DNA from: Ectocarpus siliculosus
Lineage: Eukaryota; Sar; Phaeophyceae; Ectocarpales; Ectocarpaceae
Length of the DNA stretch: 64,000 nucleotides
Direction of reading: 5' to 3'
NCBI GenBank assembly: GCA_000310025.1
Contig: FN649758.1
Span: 3,636,440-3,700,439 of the forward strand
The position numbers were made by a program, and so were the translations under genes. Below the pieces are notes generated by a model. The model did no database searches, was not told the DNA's origin, and was given only the letters and a program-made list of their open reading frames with translations. Below, one piece after another: positions 48,526 to 62,000 of this stretch (position 1 is the first letter of the stretch; each line of letters starts with the position of its first letter).

Positions 48526-51500
48526 CTACGGCGCACTACTACTTTTGTGTCGTTTGCTGGGCCCCGTTTGCTTCTTACGGGGCGGTGGTTGCAGACGCCC
48601 CAACTGAACAAGATGGGCGGTCGTCTGGAACGGTGGCGAAGCCTGCCCCCCCCCGCGACGAGAAACGTCCACGTTGTCCAGGGCACGAAACGGCAACGCC
48701 AAGCCCTCGGACGTGTGCGCCCCGTTGACGGGTGCCGCCTGGAAGCCGATAGGCGCGGCGCTGGTGGTGTCCGATCCTGCCGGAGGGTGGGACGCTCGGC
48801 GAACCCCCGTGGTACCGCTCGGCGAACCCGTAGCGAAACCAGCAGAGTTTACGCCCCCCCCTGCGCGCCCGTGGCCTGTCCCTCCGCCCCTGCCACCGCT
48901 TCGCCGGCCGCCGTTTCCACCGCCACCGCTTCCCTGGCTGCTGCTTCCAGGGTCACCCTTTTCCCCTGCCCGTCCTCTTCCGGTAGACCCCTTTCCCCCC
49001 CGGCCGCGCCCCCCCCGACCAGGGTCCCCGGCGTCTCCCTGCGGCAGGGCAGGGGTGGGCCGGGGGAGAGTTCCCGTGAACACCCGGCTCGTTGACTCGT
49101 CTCGTAACGACCGCTTCTCCACCTCGATTTGTTGCTTGGCGTGAAGCTTCATGGACTCCATCAAGCGTTGGATGCTCGCCACAGACGGGACCTCTTTGAA
49201 CATACCACCCAGCTCCTTCCCTAAGGCGACGCCGTTGGCGTACGCGTAGGCCGACAAGTTGGGTCCGGAGTGGGACGACACGATCGGACTGGTGTCGACG
49301 GGCGGCATCTGTCCGGTAGGCCCCGCAGGTCCCGTCAGCCCCGCAGCTCCGGTCGATAGCTTGGCAGGCTTAGCGGCCAGCGCTGCCATCGTCCATGACG
49401 TCTCACTGTCACGCCACCTTGGTGAAATGGTTGCTCCGTTGAATTGGGAGGCACGCTAGTACCACAAGGCCTTGATGGCGTGCGGGCAAAGTAGCCCGTA
49501 GACGAGCTGCCGCAGGCACGTGCAGAGGAAGAAGCCGTCCGGTCCAAGGGCGACGAGGTGACCGCACTCGGACGCCGTAGACATCGGTGTGATGCGCACC
49601 ACCGTGTGGACGTTCTGGTCACGAAGTAACTCCGCGAAGTGAGGCACGGATGTGCGGGACACCATGGAGACACCAGCGGCTTCGGACGTCGGTATTGAAG
49701 GGTCCACCAACTCTCCGGAGCCGGTGTCGTACGTGAGGTTCGCCTTCGTCGGGTCTGCCACCAACTCCTCGAACAGTCTCCGCGCCGCCTCTTCGTCACG
49801 CACGACAGGTATCGCCTCGTAACTGAGAGCCCCGAGGATCTGTGCTTCAGTGTCCTGCCAACACGGCATGCCCATGGGTAAGGGCGGTGTGCGACAGGGG
49901 GGGGGGGGGGTTCGGGAGGGAAGTCAGGTTCGGCATTGACATGAATACCAGCAGCGTCGTTGGTGCTGCCCACAAAGACTGATCGCCTTCCACAACTCGA
50001 AGGCAAGTACAACTCCATTACATAACCTTGTGCTATACAAGCGGGCACGCAGAAGTCGGGTTGGCGAGTGAAGGAAATGGGGGGAAAAGACACAACTCAT
50101 GGCCGCGTCGCTGTGACTTTCCTTGGTCAGGCACCGCATCTGAGGGGGGTACGGTTAGGTGTAATGGGGGAGAAAAAATCTGGGTCCGTCCATCGCCGCA
50201 AGCGAAGGCCGCCACAACTAACCTCCGTGGCGTGCTGGCTGCACTGCTCGTACTTCACTGCGTTCAGGACGAAGTTGAACGTTCGCAGGTGCTTGGTCCT
50301 GAAGCTTTCCACATACGAGTGTCCCTGCACAGCCACTCGGGCGACCGTTCCTCCCAGGTTTCGTCTAGCAAGCACGGGGCACAACGAGCAGAGCACTAAA
50401 CTTGTCAACCAAACGCGCCACAACACAACATGATGTAGAAATGCCGGCGACTATTAATGTATTGTTACTCTGGTTGTGTTTTGTCCCCGTCATTGCAAAG
50501 GATCTCTGGTTTGGGCCGCCTGGGAAGCCTCGAGTCCGTCGTGCATACGCACTACCGACGACATACCACCTCGCGAACGTTGAGTTGACCTCATCCACAT
50601 GCAACGGGCGTGCTTCCGCGTGGTTGGTCAATTGCTCTTTGTTGTCGAGAGGCGACCTACGAGACACGCACAAAAATTCAAATGCTACCACCTTCAAATG
50701 CTACCACCTTCCTTCTGAACAGGTTGCCAGAACTCAACCACGCAATGCGTCGAGGTCACTGGACCATGGGTTGCCTCAGCTGGTGTCGCAAAATATGTAC
50801 ACGCAAATGTCACAACCGGACGCCCACCTTTGGGTCCTGTTGATGTCATCCTGAACCTTGCCTAGGAGCGCTCGGCCGAGGTCGACCATGTCGCCCTTCC
50901 TGGTCACCAGCTTCTTCACCGCAGCATTCATCGACTCAACACGCTGCGTGGAGGCAATGCCGAGAGTGTGCAGCCCAGGGTGGACGTACGACGCCCATTT
51001 GCCAGCCCGCCTGTCACACGTTACGGGACGGCTCAAACTTAGTGGGCACGAGACGGACGACGTCACCAACTGACGGAACCTTCAAACAGAATAAACAGGA
51101 GAAAGGCATCGTCGACGGAGGAGGAGCAAGACTTCACGCGTCCGTGGCCTACTTAGCATCGGCTGTCATTCTAGTCGGTGCTTACCCTGTGCCGAAGATG
51201 TTCTTCTCCATGTACTCGTACATCTTGCTCTCCGGGGGCAAGAGGTCGAGGAGCGCCCCTTTACATTGCAGGAAATACTGCGAGAGTGACAAGTAACGGA
51301 GCACGCGACGGGATGAAAGAAAATGGACCGGGAGAAAGAAGGTGCCAAGGACCTTTCGTATGAAATAGACAAAACAAGGAGAGCGGGCCGTTGGGTGTAG
51401 CCGCACGCGGCGGCGACGATTCCCGCGCTTCTACGATCGCAGCTCTCTCAAGCGTTGGACAACACGGCCTACACCTGCAAGTGGAAGATCCGTGCGGAAC

Positions 51501-52987
51501 ATCACCCACGAAAAAAATGATTCAATGTCCAACCAAGATGGCTCACCTCCTCCGTTTGCGCGTACGCCGCTGCCTTGAAAAGTTGAAGAACCTGACCCAG
51601 GACACCCTTCTCAAGACCCCCCCCATGCTCCCGGATGTTCCCCATGGTGTGCCAGATGCACAACTTGTTCAGGGCCGATGGATAGACCTTCGCGATTGCC
51701 AACATCGCGGCTGCGTCACAGTCAGTGAAGACCACCTTATTCAACATTCGAGCACAGTAGACCGGAGGAAGTTCACCGCATGATCATGTCGTGTTCAACT
51801 AAATCGCGTTCAGTTCCTTTATTCTAACATTGACTGGCGCCATTTATGGGCGAGTGCATACTGTATTGCCTTGTCATACTTTGTTTTACCTCCGGGGTTC
51901 CTCCTTCGCAGAGCTGCTTGAACGACTCGAAGACGAACTCGAAGGATTCCGACCGCTCGTCTGACAGCAGAGCTTGCATCGCAATCTGGCTGTGGTTCTC
52001 CTTGTCCACCACGACTATCAATGCAAGATGGAACTTGTATCTGGTTGGAGGAGGCGTGGCACAACAAGCACAAGAAATGGACATGGCGTGCATGAGATCG
52101 TGGAGAAGGGACGTGGCATGCGTGAGATGGTGGAGAAGAAGATACCGTCGACACTTTTCTCGACAACAGTATTGCCCCCACAACTTGGGGTGCCAAGGGA
52201 CTTGAACAAAGAGCGTCTAACACTACACTCACATGTTCGTGTTGAACGTGTTGTCCTGGACGATGACGGAGTGGTATCGTACGGCGTTGTACTTCTGCTG
52301 CTGATATGCCCAGGCGATGGACGTGATGCGGCCCTGCTCGTCTGCCTTGAACCTCATGAAAGCCTCGCTCTGCTGGAGGTGCGAAACGAACAGCTGGGCG
52401 TCGTTGAACACTCCGTTGTCGGCCTTACGTTCTGCGTCGAACGCATCCCTCATGCTTCGCACCTAACGGAAACATGGACAACCCGGCAGTGAACTCGGTT
52501 AGGGTGTACTCGGACGAAAGCATGCAGACGAAACAAGAATGGTTTCAACGAAAATGCCGCCGGTTACATAATTCGTCATCACCCCACTTTTGGGCTACCC
52601 CCCGTTCCTCCCGTGGGTTTTTGTCGCTCGGCAACACGCCGATGGCTTTGTGAGCTCGACAAAAAGGTTGCCACTTTTTTCGCCTTGGTGTTTGTTAGCG
52701 GCAAACATGATGGTGGTCGAGTACATCATGGTGTGCGGGGTGGACAACCTTCACTCTGCGCAAAGGGGATGGTGGCACCACTTTCTGTTGAATTGGTCGA
52801 GCACCCTCAACGTATTGACACTGTCCTTACTGCTGTCTCTGGAAGAGTGCAGCACGAAAACAAATTCAGGGTTACTCGCAGCTGTCATCCTTAGCCCAAC
52901 ACGCCGCACACCCAGCAGGATGTAGCGGCACGCCCCATGCGACTCGGCGAATACCTCACGGTGCTTCGCGCTTGGTGATGTCACAGA
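48526..52987 (-). CDS. MULE-type transposase with SWIM zinc finger (9 exons, apparently intact)
   Basis: Exons in gene order: 52987-52805, 52462-52233, 52040-51890, 51735-51547, 51277-51186, 51010-50828, 50364-50223, 49854-49463, 49417-48526. Phases agree throughout, giving 817 residues. MULE transposases cut and paste DNA at terminal inverted repeats with a DDE-type active site. The family order is present: VIVQDNTFNTN (first catalytic Asp region), IYKFHLALIVVVD, LLSDERSESFEFVFESF, VVFTDCDAAAMLAIAKVYP (second Asp), LCIWHTMGNIR, GIASTQRVESMNAAVKKL (Glu region), and the SWIM finger CTCLRQLVYGLLCPH. The last exon is a Gly/Arg/Pro-rich tail of about 290 residues ending in a Lys/Arg-rich, nuclear-localisation-like stretch. 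If the final intron is not removed, the protein stops at 49456, right after SWIM. Exon 1 could start further upstream (ATG at 53221). Flanking terminal inverted repeats were not found, so a host-domesticated gene is possible. Confidence 0.87.
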
Positions 52988-54556
52988 CTGGTCCGGTGAC
53001 AAGCCGGCATGATTCCGTCCCGGCGCGCCAGCTCCCAGCCCAAAGACTATGCTAAGATGATACTTGTAGTCATCATAGTCTTTGTCCCAGTCCGCCAGCC
53101 CAAACCCAACACAGCAGCCAAAGCCCTCAGTACATGGCGGTGGCCTACTTGTAGTGGCCGTTAGAGTGGTACAGGAGTAGATGGATAAGAACTGCTGCTG
53201 TTTGCGCATCCGCTCTTTCACAAACCTTCATTGGAATGGTCTCGGTACGTCTCCTGTGTGTGTTGTGCAGTTTCCTGCTGTGTGCGTATGCCAACAAGCA
53301 GCGCGTGCCGTTCATTTCCGACATGATTCTGGAGACGTACAATATCTTTCACGAATCAAAAGATCTGTCACGCCAAGTCACGCTTGTTTTTTTACGGCAC
53401 ACACATACATGCATACATGCATGTTCCACGTTGCGAACCGCGACAGCTTCCCGCTCTTCCGATTGATTGCTGACCTTCCACACGCAACAAAAACACGACT
53501 GCAACTGTCTAGGAAAATCACGATCACTTGGCCGAACCCATCCGCCCGTTGCCTTGCCTGCTGGCTCCTGATGCTGTCAGTCAGTGCTGTGTCGTCAATG
53601 TAATACTTTTTTGGGTCTGTCTCTGCTGCAGGTTTCTGCAGGTGCAAAACTCTCTTCGCTCTGCTTGTTTTTTCGCTGCCTTATTGCCCTCCACACTGCT
53701 GCACGGTGTGGTGCCACATGGCCTGCCACCCACTAACGGCAGACGCGCGATCTCCAGTCGGGTGCCAGTCCTCCCGATATCCCGACAACAGAGTCGGTCA
53801 ACTGCGTTCAACGCACAAATGGGCTGCCGCCCCGTTGGAAACACATACTCTGGACACGAAGAGAAAATATCAAAATTACGGAACAATACTGCAGTCAGTC
53901 TGCCACAGGCGACGGACGGTCAAACGCATGAATCGCCACAAAAAAGCAGTGCATAGCACTTATTGCTGGTCCCTCCTTTGTTTCACTTCTGGAAGCAAAC
54001 ACCTCTTGGTAGTCTCTGCCTTCTATGTTGGCAGAGAGGTCGGGTTTGCGCGCGCGTCTACTGCTCTATAGACCTCCGCGCAGCTCATCGCAAGGATAGA
54101 CCCTACCGGCGGGGTCGCGAGATGGGAACGAACGAAAGCATTGATTGCGCCGCACCGTTTTTTGGTCCGCTGATGTTGGCAATATGTACCGTTGAGTTTC
54201 TTGTGGCCAGAACAAAACACCAAACAAACCCACAGCTGTGGCTGCTGCTCTTCTTCTGTACACACCACCCGCCACCCGCCCGGCACCAAACAAGCGGCAG
54301 CCCTTGCTCCCGGCAAAACTGCACACGCCCTCTCTCGCAGACAGTGGTCGTTCCAGGATAGCCATTGTACGCCGAGTTACTCAGCAGCACACCAGTGTCT
54401 GCTTCTCGTTCCTGCTGGGCAACCCGGATTGCTGCCTTCACATCATCAGGCACCCGACCAAAAAAGCGGTGCACCTTCCGTTGCGACGTCCGGTAAGTTA
54501 CTACTGTTGCAGGCACAGGAAACAGAGAAAAGGAGGATAGTAAATAGCCAGAGGGG

Positions 54557-54587
<31 letters not shown>

Positions 54588-56036
54588 GCACACGCAGGAG
54601 AGGCATAGAGACCTGCGGCTCTGACAGCTATTTTGTGCAGCGCGGTCCGACAATAGTGTTCCTGGTTTGATCCGCTTGGAAATTGACCGGTTGGGTGGCA
54701 GACAAGATACATTGGTTTGCAGACAACGTACATACGTACATACAGTACATGCAGACAAGATACATTGGTTTGCAGACAACGTACATACGTACATACAGTA
54801 CGGACGAGTGCATACGCGAGACAACGGTTTAAGGTAATGCCCATGCCTTGCGTGGTCTCTTTTGTACTTTCTGTGAGGTCCGAAGTTGCATGTGGATTTC
54901 TGCGGTAAAGTAGTCTAAGAGCTGGATTGCGTACGTTTAGATATGCCAGCAGTAAAAAGCCAGCAGTAAACTGCTACTGAAACTCACTGTGCTTAGACTA
55001 CCGACAGTGCCACAGCAAATACCCCGACTAGCGCACCGCCTCTCTTCGGGGCCGACTCTCTCTAGGGCCGCCAGCACTAAGCAAAGCAAGCAAAGGTCTG
55101 TGTCGCGAATTATGGAGGAGCGACACATGGCGTGTGTGCCCAGTAGAACCGTTGCCGGCACCTTGCTGCTGAAGACTGCAATTGCGGTTCGAAAAGGAAG
55201 GCAGGTCCACATACATTTTTTTTAATAATAAACAGCAGTGTATATACATACAGTATATTTTTTCAGAGACCAAATCTCCCCGACTTCTGGTCCCCCAAGA
55301 CATTGAATGGTGTGAGCTACTACCAGTAGCATTTGACTGGGTCTGTGACGACGCATAGAGCAGCGGATCGTGATTGGTATGGAGCCAGTTGTGCTGACTT
55401 GTTTTCGGACCGCAGCTGCAGCCTTCGAACATCACACCGCCCCACCAACAGATCAACGGGGTACAGTAGCGCATCTCTGCTCCATGATGTTCTCTGCTGG
55501 AGAAGAGATAGATCTTCTTTGATGTTGGGACTCTGCAAGCTGGATCGTCGTGTTGGAATCATCAAAAAACCCAATCCAGCAGTTTTCCACAGCAGTCGAC
55601 ACCCAGTGCGAAATCTATTCTGCTTTCGCGAAAAGGCGTCAGCCATATTCGCGAGTGTGCGCAATGTCAGGAGCGGCGCGAACGTCTGCTCTTGTTGCAC
55701 AGGTTTTTGCGACCACCGGGATTTTCGAAAACCGGGGTCTTTCTATCGAGTTCAGTTCGGCGAGCCGCAAGCAGTACAAGTGTACACATACCTGAGATCT
55801 CCCGTTACCATAACGCCAAATACCGCATCGATGTTCTCGTATTAGGAAAAATATAACAACCGAACATATTTTCGAGATAAAACCACAGCAGTCTAAATTA
55901 CGCGATGTGCTGCGTCTTTGTAGTGAGTGGAGGGAAAACGGCTGATTTTTGTTCTCGTATATCCATCTCGTCATTGCTCTCCGTGTGTCTTCTCTCTTCA
56001 TCCCCCCCACGCGTTCTTGTAGGCGTGGTTGCGGCA
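52988..56036. other. Intergenic between transposase and second oxidase gene
   Basis: No supported gene. Contents are a (GA)n tract (about 54555-54584) and a 52-bp tandem duplication (54699-54801). A plus-strand frame at 53236 begins with a signal-peptide-like sequence but soon loses any character. The last part precedes the second oxidase ATG and ends in a possible splice acceptor (TTCTTGTAG at about 56021), so an upstream non-coding or short coding exon is possible. Confidence 0.5.
54699..54801 (+). repeat. 52-bp tandem duplication
   Basis: Two copies (54699-54750 and 54751-54801) of a unit containing GCAGACAAGATACATTGG and GTACATACGTACATACAGTA. They are identical by eye, so the duplication is recent. 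Confidence 0.9.
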
Positions 56037-59000
56037 ATGTTTCTGCCGGACAGGAGGGCTAGCAATACCGACGACCTGGAAATGGGCAACCATACCAGGT
56101 CACCGTCGCTGGAATCCGGTTCAGCCCACGACGGCAGCAGCTTCAGCAGCAGCAGGTACGGCAAGAACAACCGCGGCGGCGACGGCCGTGCCAGACACCA
56201 CCGCACCCCGAGCTCCGCGGGCAACGTGGAGAGCACCCGCAGAGAACGCTCGACCCGTCGTGCCACCGACGGCGACGGCAGTGGCCGCGGCGCGCCCGGC
56301 CACGGCAGACGGCGCAGCGGCAGCCACGGCAGCCGCGGCAGCCGCGGCGGCGGCGGTGGCGGCGGTGTCGGTGGCGGCAGCCGGAGCTCCAGCCGGAGCT
56401 CCAGCCCGGACGGCGGCGACCGGAGCGGCCAAAAACACCGCCGCGGTGGCGACGGCAGCGGCAGCAGTCGGGCCAGAACCCTCGGAGCCGACACCGACAA
56501 TGACGCGGGAGGACTGCTGGAGGGAAGCAGCTACTCCGGCATGTCCGGGATGGTTGTCGTCGACCGCAACAACAACGACCGCGGCGCGTCCTCGAGAAAC
56601 ATCGGCGGCGCCGGGAAGAGCGCGAGTGGCCGCTCAGTGGGCGGCGGAGGCGGGCTTGGTGCCGATGGAGGTGGTAGCGGCATGGGCGGGGGGGGGCAGG
56701 AGCCCGCGGTGCAGAGGAACGGGTGCATGAAAACGTCGACGGCGTTGAAGCTGGTAAGCATATGTACGTGACGTGCGACGAATATGAATGAAGGCTGCAC
56801 GTTTCTTCACGAGATGCTTGCTCTCTTGATCATACTCGGGCCACCCACTGGCGTGTGTGTAGTCGGCTGCCTCATCCTTTAGCGCGCCGTGTGACCCTCC
56901 CGTGTATGTCCATCCGTTATCTTAGCTCTGACCTTTTTGAGAATCCCCCAAGCTCAGACCTGCCGCAGGGGCATTGGATCACGTGGTATGGAGATTTGAA
57001 TTTGAAGTGAAACTTGTCTTTGACGTGAAACGCTACTTCCGGCTGTGGTGGTTCGCTGCACCGCGTCGTGATTCCCATCCCTCACACCGCCTGCAGCCTT
57101 TATCTCTTTATCCTCCACCTTGACGCCCTCCGCCTGGCCCCTCGTCAAAGTTTTTGAGTGACCCCCGTCCTTTCTGTCCTTCGTTTTTTTTTTCCAACTT
57201 TCCAAACACCGCCAAAGATCACCCTGGCGATCGCGCTCCTCAACGTCGTGGCTCTGTGGGGGTGGCATTACGATACGCGGGCGGGGAGGCTGTGCTCGAT
57301 CAGGTGAGCAAAACCCGTGTTATCTATCCAACCGCCCCACGGGGGGGCGCGAATGATTGTGCCATGTTTTGTTGCGCGCGCCTAGTGTGCCGCACCGGTC
57401 AGGCGTCGAGAGATCAGGGTATCGTCGACACCCACTAACCGACGGTTTGCTGTGGTTCATGCTTGGACTGGGCGACCCAATTGTCGAAAACCGGATACGT
57501 CGTAGGCCTCTATAAGGCGGGTTTTAGCGGGTACCCGCCATATGGTGGGTGAATCTCTTGGCACAGATGGAATATGCAAGACGGCGGTTAATGCACACAA
57601 TAGTGCGGGTGCCCTGTACCATAGGGCGAGTGAATCGGTTGGCGCATACCCGCCTTATAGAGGGCCTACGACTGAACATGAAAAATAGTTGGCCCGCCGC
57701 GCGTGCCATGACCCACTAGAAACGACAGAGAGTCGACATCGCACGGTAGTGTCACGAGAACATCTTTTGTCGTACTTCGGTCCGAAAGGCAAGCAGGCAA
57801 CTAGCTCCTCGGTACGTTATCATTCGTACGTATGCTACAATTCCTGGGCGTCGACATGCTGTGTAGCAGTTACAACAGACCACGCGGACCATTGCCGGCC
57901 GATTGCCGAGTATTGTCCCGAACCGGTCATTTCGAGACGAAACCACCCGAGGACCACCGCCAGAATTGCCACGCGAAACAACGCGTTCAGCATGTCGTCT
58001 TTCATCGCCCCGGGGATGCCCGTATCGAACATTTCCGAAGGGAGACCACCTAATAGATTTCGTATCTGCTCTCGATTGTTTTTTCTGATGGTGGCGTATG
58101 TTGTAAGACACGTTCTTCGACCATATGATGTACTTGTACAACGACCATATGGTTTACAAGGAGCAGGAGAATGTGCAACCCTCATCGCGATAAAGTTTGA
58201 AGGCTGGAATCTCCGACGGGGTTGTTCTTGTGTGACCCTGGCTTGGACGCCCGAAAATGATCACGCACAAGAAGTAAAGGTGCCCACAGGCGTCCAGTGT
58301 GGGTTGCATGAAGGAAGAACCATCGGAAGTGGCAACGCAGGGTTGCAAGAAAGCAAGCAGAGAGCGAGATTGTGGCTGTGATAGATATACTTGTAGCAAT
58401 GCCAAGTGGTTGTAGGATTGTGTGGTACGTGGAATGTATTTCCAGGGTGTGCAAGGTACCCCTGTTGTATACTGCGTCGCCCCCTCATGGTGGTGCGTGC
58501 ACGCGTGCGTGCAGTCCATGTCTGTCCATGTGTCCATGTGTCCATGTTCGTTCATGTGTTCATGTGAGTCCATGTTTTTCATGTGAAGAAGAAGTCTATA
58601 CAACAAGCCCAGCACATCTTTCCTCCTTGGCGCGAGTTCGCCGAGTTGCCGACACCCTATTCAACACACGTCTTGCGACAAGCTACCCCCAGTTCGGATC
58701 ATCCTAACACGCTAGCGTGTGATATCACACGGGATCCCGAGGTGAGGTTAGCTATAAAAGGGTTCGGCTAGAGAAGTAGATCATGGAAGCCCTCGACCTC
58801 AGCAGCTTAACTGAAGAGGACCGCCAAGCATTATCGGCGCACATCAAAGAGGAAGTGGAGAGAGGAGTACAAGAAAAAATCAAGTTTACCGAAGAGAAGC
58901 GTCCCGCATCAGAGAGCGTGGACAAGCCCCCCGATGGAGGCGATCCCCGGCATGCTCGGCCGGCTGGAACAGCGTTAGACCCGCAACCTGAAGACCAGCC

Positions 59001-62000
59001 ACGATCGTTGGAGGACCGTCTCGTTGAGTCCTTCGCGCGGGCAATGCGGAGGACCAACACCCCGGGGGAAGAAACCAGGGAAGTCTTACCCCCTAAGGAC
59101 ACCATCCGTGTCAGTCCTGTATGTATTACATGTAGCCCCATTTACGGGTGTGTTTGATTCTAGTGGCGATGTCCAGGTTGGAGTACAGGTTTTTGAGAGC
59201 CAATTTCGAATGTTGTTGTAACACTGGAGATGCCGAGCAGCAACACCATCAGCATGCGCCTACTAAGGTCGTAGATCCGCTCAGGCACGTGATGATCTGC
59301 TCACCGTTTCACGTCTGAAGTGGTTTTGGTATATGCTTGCATGCTTGTCTTGGTCGATTTCGTTTGGGTGTGCTCCGATAAACCTACAGCACACCTTGTT
59401 GAGTTCTGCATACATACGCGTCATCATCAAGCACATGTTTTTCCTGAAAGGTACAGCAGTAGACCCATCAAAGGGCGTTCTTTTCTTGATAAGGTTGCCA
59501 GTGATCCACACAAAACTGCGAGGTTAAATGGATATTGAGTCACGTAAGGTTGCCAGTCACCCACAAAACTGCGAGGTTGTATGGCTACTACGCCACGTAA
59601 GGTTGCCAGTCACCCACAGAAACGGAAAGAATAGATGAGAGTGTCAGCGAATCCTAACCAAGCTGCTGCATATACCTTCTTGAGTGCTTTGAAGTTGATG
59701 GGAATATTTTGTCCCTCTTGTGTTAAAATATAGAGATTGATCTCCGACTCATTATTTTTGCGTTCACGTCGATAACGGGATATGCGAAGGCGTCATGAAT
59801 CTTTGCACCCTCTACCGACAATGAGTTGCGTGTTATGAACAGGAGTCTGTTGCATGTCCAGCGGTAGGAGTGGTAGGGGGATACACTTGGAAATTTGGTC
59901 AGGGGTCTGTGTAACTGACAGGACTACATGGAAATGATCTCCATTTCGTACCAGAACACTGTATGCACGAAAGCAGCGCAGTGGTTGCACACCAGTAAGA
60001 AGAAGATGTGTTGGGTTGTTGATCAGAAACACAGCTGTGTAAGCTCTAACATGGATCCAACATTGTTGTTTGCGTGACCGAGGAATAATTAACCTTGTCA
60101 GACAAATCGCAAGAATCGTTGTGTCACTTTTACGAAAGAGGAGTAATTAACCTCAGTCGTAGATTGGCGTTCGATTTGATAGGTAACCATGATGTCGTAC
60201 AGAATGCGAAAGACAACGGTCACTGCTGCGCAGAACAGGGGGCGTATTGCAAGGTATTCTCCCCAGCAGTGCCACGTGCTAAATTGACGCTTTGGGTGAC
60301 TGATTTTGCCTGTGCCTTTCCCTTTCGGATGCGCAATCTCCCCTGCACTGCCGAGTCAATCCCCCCGGAGAGACAGCTGCACCCACCCCACCCAGGCGGA
60401 TACGTGGCACCTGATGAAGCCTGAGCCGCGGCCATGCCAGCAGAAAAGGGTGGCCGCGGCAGAGGCGAGGGTGGCTACCGCGGGGAAGAAGCAGTGGCAG
60501 GAGGGATGGATGAAAGCGCTGGGGTTGATGGGCCGGCAAAAATACTTCGTGTGACCAATGGTGTGACTTTTCTTATTTCGTGTTCTCATTGTTTTGGCTT
60601 TGGTTTGTGGTGCTTCGGCTTTGTGTTTGGTCTTTTTGAGTAAGAAGTCGAGCCTGAACGAGTAGGATTTTATTTTCGAGGTTTTCACAGGATGTTTGGT
60701 TGTGAACAGCGATCACAACCTGAGGGAGCAGGTGGTAGAGGAGATTTTATTCTTGGAAAATTGGGATGCAGGGACTTTGAAGACCTCGAAGCAGACGTAC
60801 GCTGAAGAGTTGGGGATGGAGTTTGGGGTAGAGTACGGGAAGGAAATTCCTCTTCCTGTAGGGTTGAAGCTTTCAGAGTTTGACCAGGATGAAGAAGTGG
60901 TATCAAGGCCTTTTCGTGAGCTGATAGGATCATTGATGCGGCTGGCAACGCAAACGAGGCCAGATATCGCGAACGCAGTGAGAGCGGTAGCACGGTAGTG
61001 TGCTTCTTCCAAAGAAATTCATTGGAGAGCAGGTCTTGGTATTTTGGGGTATGTGGTAAGGACTAGTGACTTGGGTATTTCATTCAGGAGGGGTAGTGTA
61101 GCAGGGTTGAGCATGGAGGTGTTCGCAGACGCAGACTATGCAAGTAAGGCTGCCGATAGGAGGTCTGTGTCAGGAGGGTTGGTGATGTGTGGGGGGGGAT
61201 GTATTTCTTGGTTTTCAAGGACGCAGAAGTGCGTTACGTTAAGCACGACAGAGGCGGAGTATGTCTCTCTTGCGGATGTGATGAAGGAAGTGTTGTTTCT
61301 GAGGCAAGTATGGCGTTTCATGTTGCCGATATGCCGTGTATTCCGGTGTTCGAGGATAACCAGGGGGCTATTCAGTTGGCGCAGAACCCGATTAGCAACA
61401 GTAACTCGAAGCACATCGACGTAAGGCACCACTTTATCAGGGATTTGGTATGCAGGAAGGAGATTTCGATTTTTCACGTGGAATCGGCGTATCAACATGC
61501 TGACTTCCTCACGAAGGCACTTAACGTGGGAAATTTCGAGTTTCATCGTAACTTCGTAATGAGTATGGATTAATATTTTGATGTTTGGGTTTATTTTGTG
61601 TGTGATCAAACAACTAGGGCGGCAACATTTTGCATTTTTGCCTATGGATTTTCTCAATGGATGGTGTTCTAGGCTGGGGGGCAATTAGTTCACTGAAGCT
61701 CGAAGAAGTATATCTGATATGACCGGGGATGGGAATTGATGTCTAGCCAGTGAGGCTATTGTTCTGGAGTTGAGTTGACTTTCTGAGTTTATTTTCTTGT
61801 GTTTTGGAGTTCTTGAGGATCGAAAAAGACATGGCATGGTCACAAGCAGGGGGGCTGATAGATATACTTGTAGCAATGCCAAGTGGTTGTAGGATTGTGT
61901 GGTACGTGGAATGTATTTCCAGGGTGTGCAAGGTACCCCTGTTGTATACTGCGTCGCCCCCTCATGGTGGTGCGTGCACGCGTGCGTGCAGTCCATGTCT

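Noticed and set aside
53236-53466. Signal-peptide-like start of a 76-codon frame
   Set aside because: Only the first 20 residues look meaningful. The rest is low complexity with no downstream exon in phase.
54699-54801. CRISPR-like array
   Set aside because: Only two directly adjacent 52-bp copies without spacers, in a eukaryotic nuclear context. Other repeats in the window also lack a regular repeat-spacer pattern.
56029-56730. Ala-rich 233-codon plus frame and a minus frame over oxidase copy 2 exon 1
   Set aside because: These are shadow frames of a GC-rich repeat. The Gly/Ser/Arg frame ends at a donor that matches copy 1 and leads into a homologous exon 2.
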